Shown: piece by piece, positions 11,000-24,830 of the stretch
Position numbering within the stretch: the first letter of the stretch is position 1
How the letters are laid out: every line of letters starts with the position of its first letter
From: Bos javanicus
Lineage: Eukaryota; Chordata; Mammalia; Artiodactyla; Bovidae
Direction of reading: 5' to 3'
Assembly (NCBI RefSeq): GCF_032452875.1
Contig: NC_083876.1
Location: forward strand, 8,122,001-8,186,000
DNA: 64,000 nt
Translations under genes and position numbers: made by a program
The notes under the pieces: model-generated
The model's input: the letters and a program-made list of their open reading frames with translations, nothing else
Database searches by the model: none
Told to the model about the DNA's origin: nothing

Positions 11000-12735
11000 T
11001 AAGGTATTATAGTGATTTTGGTGACAGAGTATCTTTCTCATCTTCCCCAAAGTCTTGTAAATGCCTGACAATAGTGGACACTTCATTTAAGTGGATGGAT
11101 GGATGGGAGGCCTTAGGCCAAAGAATCGGCTTGATTGAGAGGCGCTAATGGGTCTAAACAGAACTACTTGACATCCTCAAAGACTACTGCCTGGGTCATT
11201 TGCATTTGAATACCCAGAAGTAGTGAGAAAATTTGCTTCCTCTGTTTCAAGATCAATGTTCCAATCACAAGGCTAAGTGATTTGAAGGGATTTTAACACC
11301 TTGTTGAGGGAAGAGCAGGGTTTGTTGGGGTTAAGGCGGTGCAGTTCCCCTCCATCATGCAAGCCTGCTGCAGCGGTCCAGAGAGAGGCACAGAGATGAG
11401 TGAGCTTTGCCAACACTGTGTGCGATGCCTGGTGAGCCCAGGGCTGCGTGAATGTCTACCATGAAAGACCAGAGGACAGGAAAACCTTGGGATATGGAGT
11501 ACTCTGAGCAAAGGAATTACAAGCACATATAAACGGAGACTCCTGTGGGTGCCAGTTCTGTGTCAATAGAAAAATAACCTAGAAAGCCCTAGAAGGGTTC
11601 CACGGAATCCCAAGGTATAAAGAATCTGTGTGGACAGAATAACTAGGAAGAGTCCACCTGAAAGTCCTAAAAGTGACTGTGTTTAGATTTCGGGCCCGGG
11701 GGATCACAGGGGCTTTGATGTTTAGTGGTCTTCAGTGGGATGATGGAATCAGCTGTCAGTCAACAGAGAAACTGCAGGTCATCAGGTTTACAGTTGGGAC
11801 AGCAAAGGACAGCCAGCCTCACAAAGAAGCCGCAGCCTGTTTTGTCCTGGAACCAGGAAGGGCCTCATGAAAAGGCCAAAGCATCAGGGAGCACAGTCCT
11901 TCCTGGAACAAGAGGGATATGTAAATCTTCATACCTCCTTGCAGCCACTCTGGATCCAGTCCAGCCAGCCCTCAGCTTCTCTGAGTCCCAAGTGGCTGTA
12001 GATACTGTGTCTAGAAGGGTCTTTCCAAAGACTTGGCCCTCATCAGCACAGACAAAGCCTCTGAGACTCTGCATGATTTCTGGAGGCAGCCTGCAAAGGC
12101 TTGTCAGCAAGGTGTCCAAGGCCAGTCTGACAGTGGCTGGTCTCCTCACCCCTACTGTCTTAGAGACATCTGTTCAGTGATTGCAGTTAAAACTTAGGGG
12201 AAAAAGTTTCTATGAAGCAATAGAGCGCACACAGAATAAAACTGGGAAAACCCAGCCTTGAGCATCTCTTTTTTTCCTGTCGCTTACTCCTGAATGTGAC
12301 AGTCATAGATTACCTCCAGCCAGTAACATGGGCTGGTGAGGAAGGCTGTGTGATGCAGCAGGAAGGCAGTGGTTTGTTCACGGTGGCCTGGCAGAAAGAC
12401 AAAGGAGTCAGGGTGTCACGCAGCATCCGTGAGCTGCAGGAATGGATCTCAGCATCGGCCCCGCAGGGCCTTCGATTAGGCTGAAAGAGGCCTGGCAACG
12501 TGGGCAATTTGGCTTTAGCATGTTTCCTCCTTTGTGCTGCTGGGTTGATTCAAAAACCAATTTGCTTCTCGTCACAGCTCCCTTGGCCATCGGGTGGGAG
12601 AGAGTTCTCTGTCCTTGAGTCTTCCCTGAGGAGTATCTGAAAGTGAGATTTGAATCTGGGAGAATTAAGAGTAATTAATTTTAAAAATTCAAAGGCTAAG
12701 CCCTTTTCCCCATGTGCCCCTTTGCAGCTACATAG
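11000..12735. other. Relatively GC-rich intron patch with a long open frame
   Basis: More GC-rich than its surroundings, with a tggatggatgg run near 11092. A + strand frame starting at ATG 11740 stays open to TGA at 12178-12180 (146 codons, MMESAVSQQRNC...). I recognise no domain, see no convincing splice signals linking it to anything, and an overlapping minus-strand frame is also open, so it may be chance or the relic of an old repeat. Not called as a gene. Confidence 0.35.
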
Positions 12736-12955
12736 CTTAGTTAGTTAGTGATAGTCGCTCAGTCGTGTCTGACTCTTTGCGACCCCATGGACTGTAGCCC
12801 ACCAGGCTCCTCTGTCCATGGGATTCTCCAGGCAAGAATACCGGAGTGGTGGCCATTCCCTTCTCCACAGGATCTTCCTGACCCAGGGATCGAACCCTCA
12901 TTTCCTGCATACAGGCAGATTCTTTGCCAACTGAGCCACCAGGGAAGCCCTGGAG
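12736..12955 (-). mobile_element. Bov-tA SINE, antisense
   Basis: Full-length antisense copy: gtcgctcagtcgtgtctgac, then catgggattctccaggcaag, gggatcgaaccctc and gccaccagggaagccc. Flanked by the 7-base direct repeat tacatag (12729-12735 and 12956-12962), a plausible target duplication. Confidence 0.93.
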
Positions 12956-12962
12956 TACATAG

Positions 12963-15900
12963 GTATTTAGTTTCAAATAGGGATTCAAGGCCTCTGATAA
13001 CTAGGAGATGGTCTGAGACACTTCTTTTTGCACTTAACTTTAATATCTTTTGGTGTGCTTATAAAAACCTTATCTCCTTCTAAAAAAAAAATCTAGGTCT
13101 TTCAAATATTATGTTGCAAAAGAAGCAGCCATTGTTAAATTAATATGAACTCTTCTGTCCAAAATGGTCCATAAGTACTTGTCCTTGAATGTTTGAACCC
13201 ATTAACATCAAGACTGAGTCTTGTACAAATGGGGGTCGCTCTTATTTTAAATAACAGTCCATTCTCAGAATCCATTAGTAATATTTTACCATCTCTAAAG
13301 CCCCATTTGTGCCAACATTCTGTTTACACCGCAGCCCTGGGTAGTTGGCTTCCCGGTGTAGATGGATGAACAAGACTCTATTTAATCTGTATTTTGGCTC
13401 TGAGTAGCAGTGAACAGTTCTTATAAGATATGGAAGAAAGTGAACTCACAAGGATATGAATAAATAAGTTACCATAAGATGTCTGTACTCAGAACCTGAA
13501 AGAAATTATACTGAACTCCTGGGATATAGACATGGGATTCCAAAAGCAAGTTCTCCCTCTCCTTCCTCTTCTTCTGGGCTTGACTTTCCATAGAGAATCT
13601 GTTGCCTTCAGAGGAGGCTTTGTTTGGCAAGACTGGTAGCAAAAGTAGCCTAATTAAGTGAAGACAACTCTGGAAGGGGAGGAGGTAGCCCTCAGCAGGT
13701 ACAGTTGGAGTCTACAGAAATTTGCAAGGTCACCCAAAACAGATTTTCTGTACATTTACTGGGTCCTTAAATATTTTCCCAAACCGATTCATGGAATACC
13801 ATTACTCTTACTTGGAAGTGACAGTATTTCTATCAGCATTTGTCTCATGTGTCCAGAAACCACCTTACTAATGTAAAACTACTGTTCCAGACTGTGTTTA
13901 TTATACTGTCTAGAGCTGTGTTTGAACCTGTGTCTGTCCCTCTGCGTGACCACAGTTAAACCCTAGAACATGAAGATACATATAATGGCCTGAGTTAGAG
14001 AAGTTTTAATATAGGTAATTTCTTTGTTTTAGAATTGCAGTGTTGGAAATTGTACAAAGTGAATTTTATGTGCCATTCTGAGAATGAGCAGTCTTCATAC
14101 CAGTCTTCCCAACTGCATCCTCAATAGGAACAATTCTGCTTTCCTGGAATCTCCTATGTATCCTAGATAGTTGGCTACAAAAATTGGTAGTTTGTCTTGT
14201 GGAGCATTATGTTGAAGTTCTCTTTGGAGAACTTGGAATCTTCTTCTCCAGATGATATTTCTTCAGTGGCAGATACCATGTGACAACTATTCTTCATAAA
14301 ATCAGTCAACTAAATATGGCAGACGTTTCTATACTTTAAGTTTTTATTTATTTATTTAATTTTTAATATCCTTGACTGTGGTTTAAAGGAAAACAGGAAA
14401 GCTAAAGGGTACAATGAACACACCTGGAGTCTGCAACTTGGCTAAAAGATTATGTAACTCATGGGTAAAATGTGCACAGTGTCCTTGGTTTTATGCCTGA
14501 ATCAGGAAGCAAAATTTAAAGCGGTGGTTGAACTGCTTCGATATCTATGTGCATTATTAATGTTCACATCTTTAGAGATAACTAGAGCTATGCTTTCTTG
14601 TCACTAAGAAATAAATGTTAAAATTCCCTGAGATTCTGCAGCCTTTATCTAATAAGAATAATAATATAACAAATATTGTGCTATACGTGTAACATGCATT
14701 ATAGTTATGGGTCTGCAGTAGTCAGAAATGAGACAGGAAGACAGGAGATGCAACCCGAATTTTATATTAGTGATGTTGTATTAATTATGACAGAGAAGGC
14801 TTTCCTGTTATAGGCTTCATTTTTCAGATGCTTGAAACTTTCCCACAGGAATTTTTCTCATGACATTTTTTTGCATAGTAATGAAAACAGGAGATTGGTT
14901 TTTAATGTTTTTGAAAGATTTTATCTAGGAGTAAAAGTGTTTTTTTAGAACATTTTTAAGTTACTTTGTATTCTGAAACCTCAAACCAAATAGATTTTTA
15001 GTGACCTTCAAACTTATCTCCAATGAAGAATTTTATTGCCTTTCATGTGTGAGGCAAAGTTTGATTTACAAATAATTAAATTACAAGCATCACCCAATGC
15101 TTCCTCTTCAAGTTGCCGGGTTTCCAAATAGCAGTTGCCCAGTACACTTTGCAAATGAAGGGAACTGCATTTAGTTGGTCAGTAACTGAAAATTAGCCAC
15201 TTCTAAAATGTGTGTGGTAGATACAGTTTTTGTACCTATTAAAAAAGAAGCTAAGCTGAAGACTAGTTGTTGGATTCTGACATGGCCCCTTTGAATATAA
15301 GTGAGCTCTGCTGACAAAGGAGAGAGCAGTATCAAGCTAAAACAGTGGCCTGTGTGATCTACTTTTGTTTAAAAATCTCACAAAGATAGAATCACTGCAC
15401 GCTCTGAGCTCAACAGATTGAGTTCCACTCAGGGGACAAATGGTTGAGATCCAAAACACGAAAGGTCTCAACTGCTCATTAAAATGTTAATTATGCAATG
15501 GAGGGTTCAGGGCTTGTCCTTCAACCATGAATTTTCACATCTCAACCTATTAATGTTAAAGAAACCATAGTACCAGCAGAATCACAGCATAAGAGAAAGA
15601 TAGTACACACTTATTAAACTATGTGCATTTAAGTATGTATACATTTAAGTATATTTCTTTAAATGCCAATCTTTGGAGAAGTGAATTCATGCACTTCTTC
15701 CCCTTTATCACCAGTTCACTCACCACACCATTACAGACTCTAACTGGGTTACAGAGTTTTGAAATTTTCTTAACTGGGGGTGCGAGTGGACAGGCTACAT
15801 GTTTGTCTTCACTTTATACAATGTGTACCTTTCAGTCTCTGCAATCTCTATAACCTATACTGTGCAGAGCACAAAAAAGGCATTAAAACATTTTATATAA

Positions 15901-17085
15901 ATTTACAAATGAGTGAGGTTAAAGAAGAATTTCATATTCTCTAAATTACAAAAGTCAGTATTTTATGGTGTTTAAATCAGCACTGAAAAAGCCTTAATCT
16001 CACCTACCCATGAATTCATAAAATACCATTCTTTCACATTTTATGTCAGAATTTAAAAATCAACTTACATATTAAGCATCATTAAGCACTGAACTTTAAA
16101 AAGCCACATTACATGATTCATACAAAGCCACTCCTGCCTCTTTACTGTCCTTTTCGCTTGTGCTATGACCGAGAAATTAAGCACGGGCTTCCATCGCTTC
16201 TCTCTGGTCACGTTGACACACAGTCAGGAGTGGTCAGCTTGGCAAATGCCTGGCCAGGTGGGTGATCCAGGATGTTTTGGGAACAACGCTTTCCCTGCGA
16301 ACTGTGGTCAGAAGTAGAAGTCTTCTATCCTAGCACCCTTTTGTTTTGTGAGGGGTGGGTAATCTATGGCCTTGCACAAAAGAGATCTATCTTCAAATTC
16401 CCATAAAGCCAGAATTTTGTAGATATTACTACATTTTTGTAATTTTACACATTCTTCTTCTTGACCATACTTATGAGGGCATTTGTTTTAAATATTCATA
16501 ATTTCCAGAGAGACTAGTTTCAGTAGGAGGTTTCCATTAATAATTTCTTGGCAGTGTTTAGGAGATAGAAAGATCACATCCTTTGCATTTCATTTAAGGA
16601 TTTGACATGGCTTCTTTCCCTGGTTGTACATACATATTTTGTCTTGATGTTTCATTAGCCACCCGAGACTTAAAAACAATATGCAATTTAGCTATTGGCT
16701 GTGTGATTCTGTAATCACAAAGAGATTTGCTAATTCAGGGTTCTGTTTTCTTAAGGTCTTTACAGTATCAAAAAATTCATGAAAAATCAGATCATATCAT
16801 CTCTTTTCTTCTTCATAGAGGACGTTAATGACTTTACTTCTTTTAACTTTTGGTCTTCCAAACCAGGACTCTGAAGCCTGGAAATGTTATGACGCCATGA
16901 CAAGAACAATAATCCTTAATCAATAATCTTGTTCATCTCACGTGACTCCTCTGATATGGTTTTCTTGTTGGTAAAATGATACATGTCCTCATTGTGATGA
17001 TACAACATTTATATAAAGCGTTTAGCTTTCAGAAAAGTATTTTTGTTCCCATTAATAATGCTTGGGCAATATAACCACTAAATAA
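12963..17085. other. AT-rich intron, nothing recognised
   Basis: About 4.1 kb without young SINE or BovB copies, unusual for this window. I see only homopolymer runs (A-run near 13082) and a ttta run near 14345. No exon or RNA gene is supported. Confidence 0.5.
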
Positions 17086-17291
17086 ATGGCTCAGTGGTAA
17101 AGAATCTACCTGCAGTACAGGAGATGCAGGAGACATGGGTTCAATCCCTGGGTCAAGAAGATCCCCTGGAGGAGGGCACAGCAACCCACTCTAGTATTCT
17201 TGCTGGGAAAACCCCGAGGACAAAGGAGTCTAGCAAGCTATGGCCCCTGGGGTCACAAAGAGCTGGACACAACTGAAGAGACTGAGGACAA
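17086..17291 (+). mobile_element. Bov-tA SINE
   Basis: Sense copy missing its first bases: ggctcagtggtaaagaatct, gggttcaatccctgg (B box), then acagcaacccactctag and ggggtcacaaagagctgg to the 3' end. It has diverged by many substitutions. Confidence 0.9.
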
Positions 17292-17375
17292 GAATGTCTG
17301 TTATCTTCTTTGTTTTCAGCAGCAATCCCCAAAAGATAGATAGAACATACAATTGTTTAACTTTATCAGTGAGGA

Positions 17376-17470
17376 TCAGTTCAGTTCAGTCGCTCAGTCG
17401 TGTCCTACTCTTTGCGACCCCGTGAATCGCAGCACGCCAGGCCTCCCTGTCCATCACCAACTCCCTGAGT
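17376..17470 (-). mobile_element. BovB 3' end fragment, antisense
   Basis: Only about 95 bases: gttcagttcagtcgctcagt through catcaccaactccctgag. Severely 5'-truncated. Confidence 0.9.
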
Positions 17471-17959
17471 ACTGAGTCCCAATTTAGGCTAAGAATTTCC
17501 TCCAGATAATAAGACTATGGTGGTGCTGAAATCAGAAACCATGATTCCTGTTGCCACATCTGTGACTTTAAAAAACAATGCAACTATGAAGGACAAGGAC
17601 ATTGATTTTCCCATTAAGTCTATAAATGATACAGAAGGGAGGAAAACTGGCAAGCTCTTTTGAAACTGGTCATAAGTAAATTCTAAGTGTAATCTTAATT
17701 AGAAGGGGAAAAGAACGGATGAAAAGAGTATTTACTGAAGCCATTATTACAAAGTTTGGTTTGGTATAAGAACTCATCTCTGTCATCAAGTAGGCATAAA
17801 ACGTTTGCAGCTTGGTTTTCATTGAGTGAGATTTTTCACTTTAAACACTGCAATGCTGAGATATTGATTTGTTTGTAAAGAATTCAATAGTTGCAAATGA
17901 GTGGAATTGGGGGCTGATGCAAAATTAGTGTGTTGGTTGAATAAATGTATGACCAGAAA
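17471..17959. other. Intron, nothing recognised
   Basis: AT-rich sequence without a nameable feature. Confidence 0.5.
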
Positions 17960-18082
17960 CCAATGGCAACCCACTGTAGTATTCTTGCCTGGAAAATCCC
18001 ACGGACAGAGGAACCGGGTAGACTACAGTCCATGGGGTCACAAAAAATCGGACACTACTGAGCAACTTCACTTTCACTTTTC
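17960..18082 (+). mobile_element. Bov-A SINE monomer
   Basis: Sense monomer from caatggcaacccactgtag to actgagcaacttcactttca. Lacks a tRNA-derived head and a second monomer. Confidence 0.88.
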
Positions 18083-20640
18083 AGGAACCACTTGGTTGAG
18101 GTTAACCAATTATTTTCTTAGTTTATATTTTAATCGAATTCAGTTTTTTCAGAGACTAGGTAATTTCATGGACACATGTTTGTACATATTAATAATTTGT
18201 TCTGCCACTCCAGTAATTTCTATTTCCTCTCTACTAATATCCAGGTTCCCTAATTGCACATAATACCATGGGGAAGAAAGCAGAGAAACAGTCCGCCAAT
18301 ATGCAGGGCTCCCTTTCTCAGAGTTCTGAGAATATTGTACCACCCAGATAGTCACTTTGACTATATATATATATATATGTTCAGTGAATTCTCATTTTTT
18401 TTTTCATTTTTTGTGTAGGCAGTCAATGATGAATCATAATTTTTGATGTATGATTAACCTAATAATTAAAATTTCGGTTTCTTAGAAATGATAATTCTAG
18501 TGTTAAAAAAAAGATTTCTAGCTTTGTCCCAGAATTAATGCATCAGAATTTTGAATGAATTAAGCTCCCACTCATAAGTGGTGCTTCAGTTTCATGTCTC
18601 AACTGTAAATTTTTGAGAACTGCTCTTCCAATTTGGATTAACATTGCAGGCATGTGCTCCAGTTTTTAACTTGGAAACCAGCTGACCTGTGACCCAGTGC
18701 CAAAAGCATGACTAGAGCAGGTTACAGCCAAACCATGTCATAATTATAATCTCAAATAGAATATGATAAAAAATTTATGTAATATAAATAGCTGCCTTAG
18801 ATGCTTACTCAGTGATTCTGCTGTGGATTTTTTTTTTTTTTAAACCGGGATTTCCACATATAGAAGACTATTGTACCTTTCACAGTGTTTTATGAACTGT
18901 TTTTGGTTGATAATTTGTTAACAGTATGGTGATTTGACTTCAAGGTGCTAGGAACTCTAAGAATTCACTGCACTTATCATCTCATCCCAAATATGTAGCA
19001 TAAGTTTCCAGGATAAACAGCAGACCTTCACTTGCAAGCGTAGGACTGCATGCTCTCTTATATGTTGTCTCTTTTTTACTGCATGTTCTGCAAAATAGTA
19101 ATAACTGGATGTTCTGGCTAAAGCTTCAAAATGACCATTGTAAGTCAGTGGTTAAATATCAATTTGCAAACTCTGCTTTATCACTATAAATCTGGATAGA
19201 CTATTTATCTAACTTTAGCAAAAGTTTACATAATATTACACCTCCTTGGTAAATAGTGAAAAGTAATAAAACTAAATATTGGTTTATGAGCCCAGTCATT
19301 ATTAATTCAATTCATTGTGCCATAATGCTACTTTAGTTTAAGAGAAAATATTTATATACTACAAAATGACTTGAGAATAAAAGACTTAGATAATCCATTT
19401 AATATTGAAACTCTTGTATTCCTGAGTCACACATTAATATGTGTACATATTGAAAGCTATATATATTTTTTTTTCTTAAAGTTGTCCTTTTAGCTTTCTG
19501 GTAAGGGGACTATTTTGGTTCAAATTATAAAAGTACTTACAAATAAATATTCATTTTTTACAAGTAAAGACTATGAAAGAATTAATCTTATGGTAATAAT
19601 ATATTAGCTTCCTCTTATTTCAGATAATTTTTTGAATTACAAAAGAATTTTTTATTATAGAGGTAATATAGTAATGGGAGAAATACAAAGGTACAAAAAA
19701 TATAAAGAAGCAATAAATAATACTTATAATTCAATATCCTGAAGCAACTACTGTAATTAATTTGTCAAATATACATTTAGTCTTTTTTATATGTGTATTT
19801 TACATATTTGGAATTAATCCTCTGCAAAAAGAAACAAAAGCCATTAGAATCAGGAAAAGAGCAATTTAGATGGATACACAGGACTGCTTTGTGTCCAGAT
19901 TATCTGAGAACTAGTGGGTAAAGGAACTTATGTTTAAATCTGCTCTATTTTATTTCAGTTATACTCCTGTTTCACGGTTGTACACTCAGTTGTTGTAGAT
20001 TATATCAGACTAAAAACTGGTTACTAGCCTAGGTAAACAGTTTTGTTTTTTGAGGGAGGACAATATCCAAATACAATGAATTGTTTTGTGATTTTGAGAT
20101 TAACTCACCCTCAGTGGTTCAGGAAATGTTTATTTTAGAAAGAAATGCAGAGAAAAATCATTTCTAGGAGCTTTCTTTACCCACACCCTAGAATGACTTT
20201 GGAAACCTTTTTTAAATTAGTTATAGATAGAACTAAATTGTCTTTTTGCTATTTTAGTAGACGTACCATACATAATTTATCAATAAACTAAAATATATTA
20301 AAGCAAGCCCCTTTAAGTTCCATTCAAAATTAGAACTCCGTATCCCGCAAATGGCCTCACGCTCTCACTTTTTTCTTCTGTCCATTGCTTCTACTCTCGA
20401 CTCTTTTTTTTTTCTTTTAAATTTGTCTAAACAAATTTTGGGGAAATTTCTGAGGACAAAAAAGGCTTAAAATGATATCAATGAGATTTTATTCTTGAAT
20501 GTTCTTTCATTTTATTGACAGGAATAATACTTTTCCCTGTGGAGGTTCAGTAGTTTTTTTTTTTTTTTTCTTCTTCCTTTCTAATCCCAACACTGAATCA
20601 AATTATGGAACCTCTATTTCAACAAATTGTGGAACGTCTC
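18083..20640. other. AT-rich intron, nothing recognised
   Basis: Contains a TA run near 18363 and T runs near 18829 and 20560, but no exon, RNA gene or repeat family that I can name. Confidence 0.5.
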
Positions 20641-20843
20641 TTGGTTCCTGGTGGCTCAAACAGTAAAGAATCCGCCTATAATGTAGGAGACCTGGGTTCA
20701 AGTCCCCAGTTGGGAAAATCCCTTGGAGAAGAGAATGACCCACTCCAGTATTCTTTCCTGGAGAATTCCATGGACAGAGGAACCTGGCGGGCTACAGTTC
20801 ATGGGTTCTCAAATAGTTGGACACGACTGAACGACTATTTCAC
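20641..20843 (+). mobile_element. Bov-tA SINE
   Basis: Sense copy: cctggtggctcaaacagtaa, gggttcaagtcccc (B box), then ccactccagtattctttcct and gttggacacgactgaacgac at the 3' end. Confidence 0.92.
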
Positions 20844-21242
20844 CATTGCTACATCCTATCAGAATCATCTCTCAACTGTTAAGGTCTGTGTTGGAAGACA
20901 TTAGGAGATTTAGTCCTACCTCAAAGTAAAAACATAATTGATAAAATTTTATGTTTATATGTTGACTCGCATGCAATCGTTTTTCTTCTATTGCTAAACT
21001 CTTTGATATCACAGGCTTCCTTTTTTAACTTCCAGAAATCTAGTCTCCATATGAGCCCTCTGCTAAAATCATTCTCTAAAATGTTCTTAATGGCCTCTGT
21101 GCCCACAGTGACCATTCTCAACACAATTCTTTTTATTCTCTTAAGTATTTGCCCTTTCCAGGCCCTTTTCATGAAACCCTTCTCACATGTTTTCTGTGAG
21201 ATTTTTAAAAATTAATTTAATTAAATTAATTCAAAAGTACAG

Positions 21243-22012
21243 ACATACAGATGATACCACTCTAATGGCAGAAAGAGGAACTAAAGAACCTCTTGATGAG
21301 GGTGAAAAAGGAGAGTGAAAAAGCTGGCCTAAAACTCAACATTCAATAAACTAAGATGATGGCATCTGGTCCCATCACTTCATGGCAAATAGATGGGGGA
21401 AAAGTGGAAACAGTGAGAGATTTTATTTTCTTGGGCTCCAAAATCACTGCAGACAGTAACTGCAGCCACGAAATTAAAAGACATTTACTCTTTGGAAGAA
21501 AAGCTATGATAAACCTAGACAGCATATTACAAAGCAGAGGTATCACTTTCTGACAAAAGGTCCATCTAGTCAAAGTTATGGTTTTTCCAGTAGGCATGGT
21601 AAGATGTGAGAGCAGGACCTTAAAGAAGACTGAGTGCCGAAGAATTCATGCTTTTGAACTGTGGTGCTGGAGAAGATTCGTGAGGGACCCTTAGTCAGCA
21701 AGGAGCTCAAATGGGTCAATCCTAACAGAAATCAGTCCTGAATATTCATTGAAAGGACTGATGTTGAAGCTGAAGCTCCAGTACTTTGTCCACCTGATGC
21801 GAAGAGCCGACTCATTGAGAAAGATTTAATGCTTGGAAAAAATTGAGGGCAGGAGAAGAAGGGGGCAACAGAGGATGAGATGGTTGGATGGCATCACTGA
21901 CACAATGGACATGAGTTTGAGCATACTCCAGGAGATTGTGAAATTCAAGGAAGCCTGGCATGCTGCAGTCCATGGGGTCACGACAAATTTGACACAACTT
22001 AGTGACTGAACA
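21243..22012 (+). mobile_element. BovB LINE fragment, diverged
   Basis: Sense BovB 3' part beginning at the YADDTT box region (gatgataccactctaatgg). It passes through MMASGPITSWQIDGGKVETV and ends gacacaacttagtgactgaa. Many frameshifts; older than the 25.5-kb copy. Confidence 0.9.
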
Positions 22013-22016
22013 ACAG

Positions 22017-22405
22017 CAAGGAGTACCATTGCTTTACAGTGTGGTATTAATTTCTGCTGTACAGCAAAGTGAATGAGTTAGACATATACATATGTCCACT
22101 CTTTTTAAGATTATTTTCTCATATAGGCCCCTTCAGAGTCTTAAGGAACGAGTTCCCTGTGCTATACAGTAGGTCTTTGTTATCTGTTTCATATACTGTA
22201 GTGTGTAAATGTCAACCTGAAATTCCCAATATATTCCTCCCTTCCTTCCCCCTTGATAATCTTGTTTGCTTTCTACATCTGTGACTCTATTTCTGTTTTG
22301 TAAGTAAGTTTATTTGTACCATTAATATTCCACATACAAGCAATACAGTATGATATTTCTCTTTCTCCATCTGAATCACTTCACTAGTATGATGATCTGA
22401 GACTT
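22017..22405 (-). mobile_element. L1 3' UTR fragment, antisense
   Basis: Matches the antisense of artiodactyl L1 3' sequence: tttctgctgtacagcaaag, ctgtgctatacagtaggtct, gctttctacatctgtgactc and ttccacatacaagcaata. Abuts the BovB copy before it. Confidence 0.78.
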
Positions 22406-23784
22406 CAGTTCCCAAAACGGTGCCCTTTCTGAGTATCCCCTTGAATGTTCCTAGCTCAAGCTGTGCACTCCCCTGTCTTCCCCTCGCTGAGAGAACTGAG
22501 GGTTGGGAATCTGCTCTGAAGGTATACAGGCTCAGGCTTAGCTCCTGGTGTACCTCTGCACCAGCTGGATGGCGTTAAGAATGTCACCGTCTCTTGGTGA
22601 CATTTATTTATTTTAAACATATGTAATAAGGACAAAGGTAGGCCTCCATGGTTACATGGCTCCTAGGCAGATGGAGATATCCAGGTACCTTCCAACTGTA
22701 GGCTTTTTTCTGTCTCCAGGGTCCTCATGGTCCTGAACGGAGGCACTAAGTCTCTTTGTCAATATTATCAACCTTGATATTTCATTTTAGGTTTTTTTGT
22801 AAATGTGTTTAAAGTATCCACCACAGCACCTAACATTGAATAGACACTCAATAAATGTTAGCTGTTATTTTCATTAGCATGATTATTTTTATTTGCCTAT
22901 TGACTAATTAATGATGACATCTTGCATATTTTAACCTTTCGTTATTAATACATCATGGTGAAGATGTTTATACATATTTATAAGACAGTAGATTGATTCC
23001 CTTAATGGTGTTACTTCCCATACTCCTTTCTATTCTCAGTGCTTCCAGTTTACAAAACAACAAAAAAGATACTACTATACCTTTTTTAATTGTTTTTCTT
23101 TTTGCTCTGGATTTGTAAGAGTTCCTTATATATTTTACATATTAACTCCTTATCATTATGTGGCTCAAGAGTATTTTTTCCCATTCTGTTGGCTGCCACT
23201 TCACTCTCTTGCTTCCTTTGTTAAGTAGAATTTTTTTTTTTTTTTTGGTTTATATCATCTACTTGTCATTTTTTTTGCTTTTGTTGCTTATACTTTGGAA
23301 ATGGTGGTTGCCAGCAGCTGGGAGAGGAGGAAATGGAGAGTTTCTGTTCTGTGGGGTAAAGTTTCAGTTATCCAAGATAATTATGTTCCAGAGATCTGTG
23401 AACGACATTCTGGCTATTGTCAGCTGTGTATTCTGTGCCTCGCATGTCGACTGTTCTTACCACAGTTTTAAAATTAAGTAGGTAAATGAACAGATGCCAT
23501 TACTGGAAATAAAACTGGTGCTACCATTCTTGCAAATGATATTCAGTCACCCTCAAGAGCAACATATTCTTGATTTTAGTGTGTATTTTATGACAAAATG
23601 GCAATGACACTACACCTGCAAAATAATTACCACTGAAGCTCTCAAGCTCCAGAAGGCAAAGTGGAAATCTGTATGGCCATAAAATAATCTAGCACAGTGT
23701 TTGAATGTCTCTGAAGATTAATAATATTTGTTGAGAAATGAAGTGATGAGGTCAGAAAGTCCAGCTTCTCTAGGTCAAAATCTA
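22406..23784. other. Intron with a possible MIR/L2 scrap
   Basis: Near 22815-22875 the words cacctaacattg and acactcaataaatgtta resemble an old MIR or L2 3' end. Otherwise nothing is recognised; a T run sits at 23232. Confidence 0.4.
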
Positions 23785-24830
23785 CACCAGGTATTCATTC
23801 AACAAATATTTATTGAGCACTTGCTATGTGTCAAGCTCTGTTTAGGATCTAAGAAGACAAATGAATGTATAGATATCACTATTCTCTGGAACTTTGCATT
23901 CTAGTAAGCAAAGACAGGAAAAAGTGAATTAAAAAGTGCATACATAAATGTGTTAGATGTAGTAAGTGCTACAGGCAAGAGTAGATCAATAATAAGGTCA
24001 AGAGCAGGGCATGTAGGAAAGTATTGGGTAACACATCATTTCCTGTATAACAAACCACCTCAAATCTTAGTGGCTTTGTTTCATGTCGTTCGTAATTCCA
24101 TGATTCAGCTCTTTGACTGAGTTAAGCTGGTTGGTTCTTCTGCAGTTTCATCTGGTGTCACTCACGAGGCTACAGTAGACTAACAGCTCTACTTAGGGGT
24201 GGATGACCTAACATGGGCTCACTCGCATACCTGGTGGTTGGTGCTGCTTCACCCTCAGTGGAGCTAGCCTGTGCCACCCCACAGGAAAGCAGACTTTCAG
24301 GATGATGAGGCTGGAAACCGTAAGACCTTTTGAGCCCTCAGCTCAAACAGATCACTTTCACTGCATTTTTTCTGACCAATTCAAGCCACAGGCTTACCAC
24401 GATTCACAGCAAGAGGAAGGAAAACCTCCATCTCTTGATGAGAAGAACTGTATAGGAGTTGAGCTAGTTTTAGCCTACTACAAAGGAGGAGTTACTATGT
24501 TAAATTAGATAGTCAGTGACATCTCTGGAAGGATGACATAAAGGCAGAGACCTCTGGGATGTGAGAGAACATCAGCAACATGACTGTCTTTGAGGAATGC
24601 ATTGTGAGCCCTGAGAATTCACAGCACAAAAATGCCATGGTGAGGAAACAACAAGCTTACAGGCTTTGTCTTTCACTCCATGTGAGGTGAGAAGAACCAT
24701 TGAGAGGGTCTTGAACAGAGCAACAAAAGTTCACATATGTGTCAATAGGATCTCTGGTTGCTGTGTTGAAATTGAACTTGAGGGTTCAATAAGGTTCAGC
24801 AAGGAAGGAACAGGGAGCCCAATAATAATA
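23785..24830. repeat. L2-like repeat split by another old repeat
   Basis: 23790-24020 starts attcattcaacaaatattta with gcacttgctatgtgtcaagc, a common mammalian repeat end. The matching continuation (gacatctctggaaggatgac, then tctctggttgctgtgttgaa) resumes near 24500. The block between (about 24025-24498, tataacaaaccacctcaaat...) resembles a different ancient repeat of unresolved family, inserted into the first. Confidence 0.45.
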
